A DNA stretch of 64,000 bases from Thamnaconus septentrionalis (taxonomy: Eukaryota; Chordata; Actinopteri; Tetraodontiformes; Monacanthidae): positions 25,189,944 through 25,253,943 of the forward strand of contig CM020502.1 in assembly GCA_009823395.1 (NCBI GenBank), read 5' to 3'. Each line of letters begins with the position of its first letter. Within the stretch, counting starts at the first letter, position 1. The translations under genes and the position numbers were made by a program. The notes under the pieces are model-generated. The model worked only from the letters and a program-made list of their open reading frames with translations. It was not told where the DNA came from and made no database searches. Shown here piece after piece: positions 1-11,250 of the stretch.

Positions 1-965
1 AGCGAAAAAGAAAAAGTAAATGGCAATTATTTCGATAGCATCCATTCAGTTTGTGTGCACATAGGTTCCAGAATCGTCGTGAGAGCGCTTGGAGTAGCCA
101 GGGGTCGAAGAGAGAGACAAAAATAGCACATTAAAATGCACTAAATATGTCGAGTTGAAGTTGTGACATTTTGTTTTACTTTTTTGAGACGCGAGGAGTC
201 TCTCCTGGAATGTATTGCCAAACTCAGGCCTCGGACATTCAATAATAAGAGAAAAACAAATAACCCTTGTTGGAAAAGTCGTGCATGTTAAGACATGAAG
301 CAGGAAGGGAACAGCAGTTTTGTCGGTGTTGTCGTCGTCAAAAAAGAAAAAAAGTTGTCATTGCTTAGTTGAATTATTGCCACTTTCACATTTGAGGTGT
401 TTTTACATATTGTAGAATGTATTGTAACTGTACAAGAAATGGTAGAGTACATAACATTACACATGGGAAGTGCCAATAATTGCTATCCGGAGGTGTTTTT
501 AGATGTATTCCTTTTTTTCGTATTTCATCTTTTAACATGGACAACGCTTTTTTCGTCAGTGAAGCCATTTGTGATGGGAGTGTTGGCAAGGACCAAAGTT
601 GTTTTGGTAAAAAAAAAAAAAAAGTCAAAATCTTAGTTTCCATGATCTGTAAGTGTAGACGTATCCTTTGTTTTGTTTTTTTCTTATTCATTTTTTTCTC
701 CTTTTATTTTCTATTTACCTAGAAAACCAGAAAGAAAAAAAAACTAAAAAAAAATCTGAGCTTACCCAAGAAGAAAAGCTGTCTATCTTGTGATTTCATG
801 TCAAGTACATCTTTATCGTGTTCAGTTTTCTTTTCCTTGGGTATGTTGTGATGAACTGCTGTAAATTTGTACAGTTCATGTAAATTGATTGTGCGGAAGT
901 TGTACAGATTTCTATATTTTGGAAGAAAAAGTTTTTTTTCTCTGTAATAAAAGATTTCCTATCTT
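1..965 (+). other. Probable 3' UTR of an upstream plus-strand gene (partial)
   Basis: No open frame here looks coding. The stretch is T-rich and A-rich, with several U-rich runs and repeated TGTA(C/A) words between about 855 and 915. It ends in AATAAA at 946-951, after which the base composition changes. This is how the distal part of a long vertebrate 3' UTR reads. The coding part would lie to the left of the window. Non-repetitive sequence at 780-960 suggests real conservation, but I do not recognise the gene. The alternative is plain AT-rich intergenic DNA with a chance AATAAA. Confidence 0.4.
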
Positions 966-1973
966 GGCATCATATCACCTCCGTGAGCCGTTTCGTCATT
1001 CTCTACCCACAGTTCTCAATGATTCAAGAATTGAATGAGAAACTTCAGTCCATTTAACTTAAATAATTAGATTTTGCCAAATGAAGCAGCCCTATTTCTT
1101 TTTCATTACGTTCTTGTCTCTCAGCCCAGAAAATCCCAATCTTTGGTGTGTCATGGAACGCACTATAAATTCCACATCGGTGGCCCCGGACTGGAATTTG
1201 ACCCCCGTGTTTTCAAGGCCCGAGTCAGCCATCTGTGCCGAGACGTCTGGAGAAGAGATCAAGTCCGCAGTAGAACTCGACTCAGGAGTTACTTTCCCAT
1301 TCGTATCCTGAAAAGTGTTCCGGAGCACTTGTGAATCAGATAAACGAGGTCGCCATGATCGTGCCGTACAAACGGGAACATTTCGCCATTAACAGGCCAA
1401 AATCTTAGGAATTCACAACACCTTCATCAGTGTCTAGCAAAATATTTAAATATATTCACCCTCCAATTGTAGCTGCCCGACCTTTGAGCATCTCACACGC
1501 GGCACCTTTTAGCAAAGTTTCTCCCAAAAAGAAAAGCCTGCCAGTGAAACGAGGTGGCGGTGGCCGCCAGAGCTGCTGACTCGGCACAGCCCAGAGTTTG
1601 GGGACATAAAAGGCTCACCGCCCTCCCCAACCTCATTTTTTTTCTTTTTGCAGAGACTCCTGCAGGTTGCTAAGCAGCAGCGGGGCAGGAAAAAAAACAA
1701 AACACAAGGCCTGTTTTGACACGCCAACAAAAGAGGGAGCGAGTAGAGCCGGTTTAGCGGGGGCAAAGGGCAGCGAGAGGGAAGGTGGCGGCTGAAGGCT
1801 GAAGGCTTTGCCTCTGCAAACAGTGTGAGGAGCAGAAAAGGCTGGAGGGGCAGCGCAGGAACGTGTTGGGTGGGTGGGAGGCTGGGGTGGGCCTCAGTCT
1901 GCCCAAGCAGAGACTCCTTTGTTATCTTGGAGTATTTTATGGAGCTGCTGCCTAAAAACTTTCCCTGTTCAGT
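966..1973. other. Intergenic stretch, nothing specific seen
   Basis: Only short unsupported open frames occur, with no splice-consistent coding signal and no recognisable repeat. The second half is moderately GC-rich. It ends at the 3-bp direct repeat that flanks the first Harbinger-like element. Confidence 0.5.
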
Positions 1974-2408
1974 AGCTGCATTTCCATTTGTCCTAGAATT
2001 GTGCAAAACCTAAATATCGCAATAAAGAAATGCTAATGGAAACACCTAAACTTCCAAAAACCTCTCAAATATGGCAACAAGGTTTTGACGCTCTCATGAT
2101 GTTGTTTTTCAGACAAATCCATATAGAGGTATACTGTATCACCAATGTATCATGTTTAATATTGTGTAATATTTTTTACAAGTAACGAAAGAGAAAAATA
2201 TAACAACCATTCTTGACAGCAAAAAAAACGTAAACAAACAATAGCAAACGGAATTCTCGTAAAATCTTGTGGGACGAGATTTTAAGAGAATTACGGTTTA
2301 TGCGCTTCACACCATTCAATGGAAAAACCTGCAAATCGCAATTGTGCTTTGTCGAAATTTGAGAAATATCGCTTTTATTTTGCGAAAAACTGTCACTGAA
2401 ACGCAGCT
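1974..2408 (+). mobile_element. Harbinger-like non-autonomous DNA transposon, copy 1
   Basis: This is one of four related copies in the window. It begins AGCTGCATTTCCAT and ends ACGCAGCT, a short imperfect terminal inverted repeat. The flanks AGT (1971-1973) and AGT (2409-2411) fit a 3-bp target duplication. Inside are family landmarks: GCAAAACCTAAATAT near the left end, a GGTTTTGACGCTCTCATGA block near 2083, AACCATTCTTGACAGCAAA near 2205 and TTTGCGAAAAACTGT near the right end. This copy lacks most of the middle section that carries the Myb-like coding fragment in copy 3. PIF/Harbinger elements make 3-bp duplications, but TTA/TAA is usual, so the superfamily call rests mainly on copy 3. Confidence 0.7.
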
Positions 2409-3520
2409 AGTATCTGGGGCTGATAGGATGTCCCAAAAAAGGAAGTGAAATGAACAACACTAAAAAAAAGAAAACCAAACCAAATCTTGCACAAAGCACT
2501 TGAGATGCAGATTTAATGGAGGTGTTGCAATCTCTCGCTGGACGGCCTCTCGGTGCAGTGACTCACGAGAGCGTGATGTTTTCTTTTTCCAATCGCCCTA
2601 AAAAAAACAAGAAGTGGACGGCAGAAGGGTGTTCCTGTGCTGCTGCAATAAGAGAAAAAACAACAACAAAACCCGCTTTGCCGTGACTCACGACGTGTTT
2701 ATCATCTGCATGAGATTCGACACGAGGGGGAGGGTTGGGGGTGTCGTTACTTCGCTGTTGCAGCAGCAGAATCGACATCAAGTCGGCCGTCTCGCTGTTG
2801 CGCTCGGTTTTCACCGCGACACTGATGAAACGGCGTTGCAACTTTTTCTTCTCCACCTCCGCGACTCGCATAGCAACAGAGCCTGATAAGGCAGAGGGGT
2901 CATCGGGGTGCGTCCCATTCCTGTGAAATTATGCTTGTGTGAGATTTTGAGATCAGAAACTGATCTGTGAGGTTGTGGCCTACTTTTTACTTTTTTTTTT
3001 TTTTCTTTTCTTCAAAGGAAAAGTGTCAGTTTCACCTGAACCTGAATCGATTTATCGCACACATCCGTCCGATGAAGAGCCCGCACTAATAGTTTGGAGA
3101 GGAGGGGCAAACCCCACGTAGCTACCAGCTAGTTACTATGGAACACAGCGTTTAGCTCCGCTTAGATTTCACAGATGGAATCCGAGTGATCGTGCCGCCG
3201 TGGAAGAGCAAGTCGGACCTGTTCTTTCATCGCCGGCTACCAACACTCTGTTCGCCGCTGACGTGTATTCACGCGCTGAAAGGGCCTCGATGCCGCGCAG
3301 AAAGAGCCAAAACACGCTGCTGCACGACAACAAAGAGCGACAGTGTGAGGCTTAGCAGGCCGACATCTGAGGCCCACTGTACAGCCGGCGAGATGACAGG
3401 CTCGCCCTCCTGCCGAGCGCGCGCGCGCGCGTGTGTTTTACACTCTGCGGCTTAGAGGACAAAAGCTCAGCTGCAGAAGTCACACAGCCTTTTTTCCCCT
3501 TTTAAACGCCCGCCCCCACC
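2409..3520. other. Intergenic stretch, nothing specific seen
   Basis: Contains poly(T) at 2991-3004 and a short alternating GC/GT run near 3418-3435 (potential Z-DNA). No coding exon, RNA gene or repeat family is recognised. Confidence 0.5.
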
Positions 3521-3524
3521 ATCC

Positions 3525-4025
3525 TGCAACACTACTGGGCTTTATTGTGTATATTTCTGGGCTTCTCGGACCTCAGTCTCACACCTCGGTCAGACTCAGG
3601 CTTGGTCTCAAGACCACTTTTTAAGGGTCTTGGTCTCGTCTTGGACTCTGAGGCATTTTTCCTCGGTCTTGTCTCGGGATTTTTGATCCAGACCAGTCAG
3701 GACTCATCCAACACTGTAATGACACGATAATGACGGAAAAGAATCCAGCTGCTGCCATTTTACACTCTGTTTGTGACACCCAGAGTAACACAGTTCCTAG
3801 TTCATTTATTTTTTAATTTTATAAAGCAAGTTGTTTTTTTTGAAAATGGCTAAATAGTTGGCAAAGCAGCAAAATGTTAAAGAAAATTATGAAAAGACGC
3901 CTTGCTGAAAAGAGATGTTGCTGTTCCATTTAGAAATGTCTTGGTCTGGTCTTGACCTCGACACTCTCTAGTCTTGATAATGTCTTGGCCTCGGTTGGTG
4001 TGGTATTGACTACAGCACAAGGTGC
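3525..4025 (+). repeat. Unclassified interspersed repeat, copy A
   Basis: The core 3731-4016 aligns by eye, in the same orientation, with 6281-6633. Shared landmarks include GGAAAAGAATCCAGCTGCTG, TCTGTTTGTGACACCCAGAG, GGCAAAGCAGCAAAATGTTA, TGTTGCTGTTCCATTTAGAA and ACTCTCTAGT(C/A)TTGATAATG. The 5' part and the 3' end both carry reiterated CTTGGTCTCG-type decamers. No transposase or reverse-transcriptase frame and no clear inverted termini were seen, so the class is open. Similar 'tcttggtctcg' repeats are common in teleost genomes (general knowledge, not searched here). Confidence 0.65.
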
Positions 4026-5140
4026 GAGGGCGAGGACGCTTTCCAGACATCACTCACAAAAAAAAAAAAGCAACAGTCAGCTGCTTAGTTTTCAAGGCTT
4101 TTCTTTTTTAATGGAAAAATAACAACAAGTCACCCTCCCCTCAGCCCTCGACCTCCACCTCCCCCCCGCCCCCCACCCGCACGAGTGCGTTCGCTCAAGG
4201 ACAGAAGCTAACAGCTGCTAGCCAGCCTCGCGTCGCCCTGTGTGTTTTTCCACTGTTTGCAGACTTTATGAGCATCCCGCCGCGGCGTTTGAGAGAGCGT
4301 GCGTCATTCACACGCCAAGGACACGTCGATCCCTCCCCCCGCGAGCGCATCCCAGCGTTGCCTGGGAGGGTCCCTGGAGGGTCGGGGGTGGCGGGTGATG
4401 GGTGGGAGGTGGAGAGGAGGGGGCACACCAGCCACCTTAAGCTACGCCACCCTTCCCCTCAGGGCACCAATCCATCCTGGGAGCTGACATGTGGCTTTGC
4501 CCCCTCCACTCCGCCGTTCCCACCAGCGTCAATATGGGGGACAATGACGGAAACAGAGGCCAGTCAGAGACAAAGGGAGCTCCTGTAATGGCGGACGGGT
4601 GGGTGGGTGGAGCGAGGGGAGTGGCCTTCAGGGAAGCGGTCAACACCACCAGAGTAAGGAACTCCATGGAAGCCGCTTTTCTATCACACACTCAGCATTG
4701 CAGTGTAATTATTAATAAAATCATTTGAATCTAAGAGGATGATTTGTAATTAAATATGGAAGTTCAATGAACACAGACAAAACAGCATCAGCTACATTTG
4801 CGGCACAATAGCAGCAGGAGAAGTGCACACACGAGGTGTCAGTCTTGCCCACAGCCAACAGCAAGGCTCCTCAACTCTATTTTTTTTATTGTTGTTCAAC
4901 AATAAAACTAGAAAAGAGAGATACATGAGACAAAGGCAGGTGGGCATTCGACCACAGACAGACATAAAAGGAAGCATAAACTCATTTAATCCCACCTGCT
5001 TTCCACAGCACAACATAGTTTATATGTTTATATGTAGCTTCCTCTATAACTATAACTAATCATCAACATTAGGTTTGTTTTATTTCTTATTATTTTATGC
5101 TTCTTCGCAGAAAACCTTCCACAGCAACCACGCTGAAAAT
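4026..5140. other. Intergenic stretch with pyrimidine-rich and GC-rich patches
   Basis: A C-rich pyrimidine tract lies at about 4131-4172, followed by GC-rich unique sequence to about 4680, then AT-rich sequence. No supported gene. Confidence 0.4.
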
Positions 5141-5149
5141 ATGTATAGA

Positions 5150-5311
5150 TAATAAGTATTTCTGTGTATTTTTTTCCTTCAGTTTTCTAAATTATAATGA
5201 TTGCACTTGTTGTGCTGATTTCCAAAACCTGCTCTCTGTTGTTGCAACGTGAATTTCCCCATCAAGGAAAATAAAACAAATGAGGTCTTATCTTATCTTA
5301 TCTTATCTTAA
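5150..5311 (+). mobile_element. 3' tail of a non-LTR retrotransposon or SINE
   Basis: The segment reads GCAACGTGAATTTCCCCATC, then an AATAAA-like A-rich stretch, then a pure (TCTTA)n tail at 5285-5311. This order (a GTGAATTTCCCC motif, an A-rich segment, short tandem repeats) is typical of 3' ends of teleost L2/CR1-type LINEs and the SINEs that share their tails. How far the element extends 5' is unclear; no reverse-transcriptase coding is visible upstream, so it is 5'-truncated or a SINE. Confidence 0.65.
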
Positions 5312-6084
5312 TAGGAGCTGGAGCGCACAAACACACAGAGCAGACGCACACTAACACGTGTTGTGTTCCAGCCCCTCCCCTCGGAGAGCTCGGCGTTATT
5401 TCACCAACATTCATTTCACAACCAGGCCTCTGGAACCTCTCAGCGATGCCGCGCTGCTGATCACCGCTTCGACCATCATCCGAGGCTCTTTTTTCCTCCT
5501 CTTCCTCCTCCTTCTTCTTCTTCCATTTTTCCATTTTAAATATTTATAAACCACGGGGAAAAGCCATTCAGACCCCCGTCCAAACAAGCCGCTGGAGTTC
5601 AGGCGGCTGCGGGAATCTAATCTAAGTGCTGAAACGCCTGGATGGCCACATCCAGAATAGATGTGGAGATTTGTTGGAGTCAGGTGTTTGGAAAATAGAA
5701 TTTTAATAACGGACCTCGGAGCAGGTTGGCGAGGCTGCCGCTGTAAACAAAAATGGACCATTTTCAGAGCGCCCCCTACAGGCCAGTCTGTCAGTTGGAG
5801 TATGTGTCCTACAATTCCATGCCCGCATTTTGAAAAACACGCAGATCAACACTTTGTGTGCACACTGTGCACGGACACGTCAGTGGCTTTAACCCAAGGA
5901 CTGGGCCCTCTTTCCAAACTAAGACCCAAAGTTGGAAGGTTGCACCAAAAAACAAAGAGGCGGGGGGCAAAGGTCAGCGGGAGCCCAGGGCAACTGCCTT
6001 TGTTACTCTTTGTTGGAGGTTAGCTCAGCTCGCCTCGGAGCTCTCGGCTCTAGTTTGCTCCTGGGTCGGTGTTTAGGCGACTGG
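5312..6084. other. Intergenic stretch, nothing specific seen
   Basis: Contains a pyrimidine-rich run at about 5488-5534. No coding exon, RNA gene or mobile element is identified. Confidence 0.4.
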
Positions 6085-6635
6085 GGCCAAGCACGAGATG
6101 GCGGAAAGGAAACCAAACGTGGCAAAACTTGCAGTGCCACAACACAGCCGCAGCTCTGCCAGTGCAGAGAGGAGGAACACAAAACAAAGTGTTTTCAATT
6201 TTGATCCATATAGCGGCAGATTCAGAATGAAGAACCGTAACAGGTGGAAGGAGCCTTTGTTTGGGTTGAGCTGTGACGGAATAACGGAAAAGAATCCAGC
6301 TGCTGCCGTGTTACGCTCTGTTTGTGACACCCAGAGTGACACAAACCCTTATTTATTCCTAGTTAACTGATCTTTTAATTTTATGATTTTATGAGTTGTT
6401 TTTTTGAAAATGTTTCAAAACAGTTGGCAAAGCAGCAAAATGTTAAAGAAAATGATTAAAAGATACCGTATTGAAAAGACATGTTGCTGTTCCATTTAGA
6501 AGCAAACTTATTTTTTTCTGTTTTGTTGTTATTTTTCTTTGATATATAAAGTCTTGGTCTCGTCTTGGTCTCGATACTCTCTAGTATTGATAATGCCTTG
6601 GTCTCGCTTGGTGCCATCTTGACTGCAACACTCGT
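6085..6635 (+). repeat. Unclassified interspersed repeat, copy B, with a 90-codon open frame
   Basis: The core 6281-6633 matches copy A about 2.5 kb upstream in the same orientation. This copy extends further 5' and contains an ATG frame at 6098-6370 (90 codons) that runs into the shared repeat core. The encoded peptide has a phenylalanine/arginine-rich stretch (VFNFDPYSGRFRMKNRNRW) that looks less random than other small frames here. I recognise no domain. It may be the first exon of a transposon protein or a chance frame. The 3' end repeats CTTGGTCTCG-type units. Confidence 0.6.
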
Positions 6636-7998
6636 GTCTACTTTCCTCGCACATTAACTATTTCACTACCCAACTTTCTTTGTGTTTTGCTGTGATTCCT
6701 CCGTGCCCCCACTGCCGCCCCTCCCCAGTCTATCTTTGTCCCTCCCTGCCCTCCTCCTTCAGGCAGCCGCTGTTACCTCTCAGCTCGCACTCCCACAGCG
6801 GTGGAATTCATTCCCCAGTCTGGCAGCAGGAGTTACTGGGCTGAGGTGGTGGTGGTGGTGAGTGTGGGGGCGGGGTGGTGGTCATGTGATCAAGTGGGTC
6901 TTTTGTCTGCACGGCACCCTCGAGTTTTGCTGCCTTGTGTGTTCCAGAGTGAGGAAGAATGAAGGAAGACAGAAAGATGTCATTGATTTTCAGGTCACAG
7001 GAGGCCTGGTTGAAAGCCTGAACCTGCACCTCCAGCAGGTGTTTCAATTAGACTCTACCGCTTTCTTCTTTATTATTGGCTTTTTTTATTGTGTGTTTTT
7101 GACAAATTCAGTAAATCACCAATTCATCGGCTCCTTTGTTCACACAGAGTCTTGATTTGTGAGCCATGTTTTCAGCCTCTATTGTTTTATTGTAACCATT
7201 TGTCTGTCCTCAATATGATGAGAAAAATGCCCACTGTGTATGTTCATTTTTAGTGACTTTTCTTAAGTTGAAGAATACTGAGGTGATTCTCTTCCATATT
7301 CTATTTTTTAAAAAATCACGTAATATGCCTTTAGAACTGATTAAATTTATATTTAATCGACGTCAACGCACTCCATGAGAACTGCAAAGTGTCTGGCCAG
7401 AAATATACATGTATTTTGAATGCAGCTTGAAATTATGGTTGCCCTTCTATTTGCATTGACTTAAAAAAAAACTCACAAAAGGAAATGTGACAATTTCAGA
7501 GCTAAAGCAGAACTTCCCTTTTTTTCTATATTATTTTTTTCTTCGCCAAGCCAAAGCGCGTTTATGTTTTTTGGAGCTCACTCAGCGCCGTGTTCCCAAA
7601 GCAGCGGTGGCGATAGCAATAAGCTCTGGCTCCTAATGATAAGCCAACTGGCGAACTGCTGATGGTGCCCTCATCTGTTTGTTCTCTCCCACATATGGTT
7701 ATCTGAACGTCGGCGGTCAGACACGGAGGCAACATGTTCCTGCGGTCGGCCTCTCCCAGCCGGCCGGTGAAACTCTGCAGCCGCCCGGCTGGAGACACTG
7801 CACCAAGAGAAACCAGGGGCCTAAATATAGCCCGGGCGCTCAGCATGGGGCCCCTGGCAGGGGGGGCCGGCCACAAGCACTCCAAGGTGTGACCGTGTAT
7901 ATGTGCGGCCATATGTTGAAACACACACACACACACACTGCCGGTCTTTCCTGAGGACAGGCCCTCAGCGACAACTTTGTGAGTAGCTACACAACATT
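6636..7998. other. Intergenic stretch, nothing specific seen
   Basis: Includes a GGT-rich patch near 6845-6885, AT-rich sequence at 7070-7550, GC-rich unique sequence at 7590-7900 and a short (CA)n at 7920-7938. No gene or element is supported. Confidence 0.4.
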
Positions 7999-8460
7999 AG
8001 CTACTTTTCGCAAAATGAAAGCGATATTTCTAAGATTTCAACCAAGTACAATTGCGATTTGCAGGTGTTTCCATTGAATGGTGCGTCATTCTCGTCAAAT
8101 CTCGCAGGTCGAGTTTTGACGAGAGTCACGTTTGCTTTTGTTTATTTACGTTTGTTTGCTGTCAAGAATGGTTCTTATATTTTTCTCTTTGATTACTTGT
8201 AAAAAATATTCCGTCCCCTCCTCCGTCCAAACATGACGCGCCATTTTCACTACTGACTGCATACGTCACGTCCGCTGACGTGTAAATGCGAAAAAAGTGT
8301 AAAGTGTCTAAATTGATACGTCTGAAAAACCACCTCATGAGAACGTCAAAACCTTTAAGCCATGTTTGAGAGGAGTTTCGAAGTTCAGGTGTTTCCATTA
8401 CCAGCTTTTCATTGCGACATTTAGGTTGTGCGCAATTCTAGGGGTAAAGGAAACGCAGCT
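7999..8460 (-). mobile_element. Harbinger-like non-autonomous DNA transposon, copy 2
   Basis: An inverted copy of the same family. It opens with AGCTACTTTTCGCAAAATG, the reverse complement of the family right end, and closes with GGAAACGCAGCT. Read on the minus strand it retains the middle section with TGGACGGAGGAGG at about 8217-8231, which corresponds to the Myb-like fragment of copy 3, but the reading frame is shifted. Its left terminus is shortened relative to copy 1, and no convincing target duplication is seen. Confidence 0.7.
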
Positions 8461-10985
8461 ACAGCCGCCGCTCTAGAACTCGTTTGCATCAAAAGCACGT
8501 GTCGATTTAAAGGCCCATCATCACCTGTAAACAAGGCGCCCGACCACACGGCAGAAAACCTGACAGGAAGTTCAGCTCGCAGGGTTTTCACTTCTGCCGT
8601 TCTGGTGTGGTTTTCTGAGAAACTGACAGGAAAGAAGTTTGGGTGCGGGGAGGGGGGCAAAAGCCGCTCAGCTGTTTCCTGTCTTGTGTTGATGCACACG
8701 TGTGAACCGATGCCAGCGGAGAGGCGAGAGATGAAGAAGATGTTTAGCAAAGAGAATCTGAAAGGAGAGATCAGGAGTCGCAGGTTCGGGGGAAAATGTT
8801 GCGAGCTGAAAGGCGGCAAAACGCGGCGAGAGGAGGCTGTTTTTTCATTTTTATTTTTTAAAAAGTAATATCAAGATTTGAAATCAGAAAACATTTGAAT
8901 GTGAGCAAATGGGCCGCGATGAAGGTTAGAGTAGTGGAGGGGGGGCAGAACAGCTGACAGGAAGATCGGTACCTTCTTCTGTCTGGAATGAACACAGCTG
9001 TGTGAAACCGACACTCACACACGCCCACACACACACAGACACACACACACGCTAACACACTAACACAACACTCTGTCAGATGGCTTCAAAACACCCACAG
9101 TCAAGAAACAACAGTCAGCAGCAGCAGCAACTGCGTGTTGGTACAAACACACACACACGCACACACGCACACACACACACACGGATGGATAGAAAATTGT
9201 ACAGAACAATCTGTAGATGAGGTCAAAAGGAAATTTGATAGCGCAGCATTACAAATTAGCATGCGAGGAGGCGGGCCCGCATGCACGTACACACACACAC
9301 ACTGTGTGCACAACAAGTACTCAGAAAAAAACACTTTACTTACAGTAAAGTCTGCAAACACAATCGATGTGGTCATTTCCCTTCATCTGCAAAAACAAGA
9401 TGCACTGTTTGCCACTTATTAATCTCAAGGCTCATGCTGAGCTACGTTGTGTTTTTAGGTGTGTGTGTGTTGTTGTTGTTTCTTTTTTTTTCTTTTAACA
9501 GAGAACGACCAGCAAACAGAAGCGGCCGAAACGTCCCGAGCGAACGTGTTTATCCCAAACGCGGCTGGTACACAGCAAGCGCGTTGTCTGTGTTTCTTTT
9601 TTTTTTTTCTCGGTTTTTGCGGGCCTGTGACTCCAGTGGTTTGCGAGATATGGATCATAAATCAGCAGCAAAACATTCCATGTGCCAGGGAAAAAAAGAA
9701 GAAAAAAACAAACAGCGGTGACCTACATAAAGCAGGCAGCTTAATGAGTAACTGTGAAGGCCTGATTTCCCTGCGGGATGAACACGTTACTCATTATCAG
9801 CAACGTTGTGAAAGGTACACAATCTAGCAAGCGGATAAATAATAAGTGGTTGTGCAGTGTAACCCTAAGTCCGTGAGCGCAGATTTATTGCCCTGTTTTT
9901 CAAACCAAGTGTTGCAGGGAATTTCAGCGCGCACGTCCCCTTTCATCAAATCACTATGATTTTTTCCCTTTTCCTCCCCCCACCACCACCACCGCATTAA
10001 AGCCTGAGGAACTTTGTCAAGCGTGATCTTGTTCCCACAAAGAGCTATTGACAGGCTCTCTGCTGCAGTGTCAACAAGCTTTCAGGGTTGGTTTCATTTC
10101 ATTGAGGAAGGAGTCGTGCTTGTATCTGCTCTGCCTCGTTATCAACGCAAAATAAAAACAAACGTGTGCACATTGTTCAAGGAGAATGCGCACGTGAGCA
10201 GCGAGCGCAGCGTTTTGGTGAAGGTCCCGCATGTTGCAAAAATCACTTTGCCAGCGTTTTTCTGGCAACAGTCGGCGTCTCCACCCTGTTGGAGAGAGAG
10301 AGAGAGAGAGAGGGAGTCCACCCTCCACTTCTTCCGCCTGCTGCACGTTTTCACAAGTGGTGTGTCAAAACGTGCAGTGCTGGATATAAGCCCTTTATGA
10401 TGTCACAGATGCCACTGATGTCGCTTCCTGGTCGGTGACCACATCCTCATCAAGTTGCTTTTTGGCCTCACTTTTAGCTGTTTTAGCCAGCAGGGGGCCG
10501 AATGAGCAGTTTCAGTGGAGATGAATCGTTTTTTGTACTGGATTATTTAAACACGTGAGGACCTTTAATTCCTCCAACGGTTTCAAAGGTAGCTTTTCTG
10601 AGAACATGCTGACGGCTGGCGGAGGGGAGCGAGCTGGTGTGGGGGAGGGAGTCAAATCAGAAATTAGGCCGAGTGCTGAAAATCAGTGGATCAGGAGTTT
10701 GATGCATGTGTGTGAAATTGCGCTTAATGGCGGATAAAGCCGCGGCTTGTTCCGCGCTGTATGTGCAGCCTGTGACGGGATGGAGAAAAGGGATCCGGAG
10801 AGACGAGCGGAAAGGAGGTCGGCTTCCAACGTGTCATGGGATGCAGATGCTAGCGAGTGCGTTTGACGTGGTTGCATTCCGCTTTCATTTCTGCCATCGT
10901 GGACGCTGCCGGCTTCGACTGAGGGACCCTGGCGGGTTTCACCTGGAGGTTGATGGAGCAGCGAAAGGAAAGTCAACCGCAGGAT
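8461..10985. other. Intergenic stretch with interrupted (CA)n and (GA)n tracts
   Basis: Interrupted CA repeats lie at about 9017-9052 and 9145-9182, with a short (CA)n at 9290-9301. A poly(T) run is at 9599-9610 and a (GA)n tract at 10291-10313. No supported coding sequence. Confidence 0.4.
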
Positions 10986-11250
10986 GGGAGCGGAGGAGGA
11001 AAAAAAGAATGATTACAGCCTGGAGAAAATATTATCAAGCGAGACAATAAAGGAGCCACATGGAGGGGACTTTACTCCTTATTGGTTCTAACAGCGGGAG
11101 ATATTGCGCCAGCTCACGGTATCAGGGAGGTGGATCTATGATCCTTGGCTGATTCCACTTATTGGAATCGTTTGCGGGAAGGTTTAGCGGCAGACGCCAA
11201 GGAGCGCGGCTCAATATCGGGAGGATTTGCCTCCAACTTTCAGCGCTTCC
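10986..11250. promoter_or_regulatory. Candidate conserved non-coding element
   Basis: Complex, repeat-free sequence without an open frame, containing words typical of enhancers: GGAGAAAATATTATCAAGCG, GACAATAAAGG (SOX-like ACAAT core) and paired TTGG/CCAA half-sites around 11080-11165. The call is by texture only; conservation was not computed. Confidence 0.3.
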
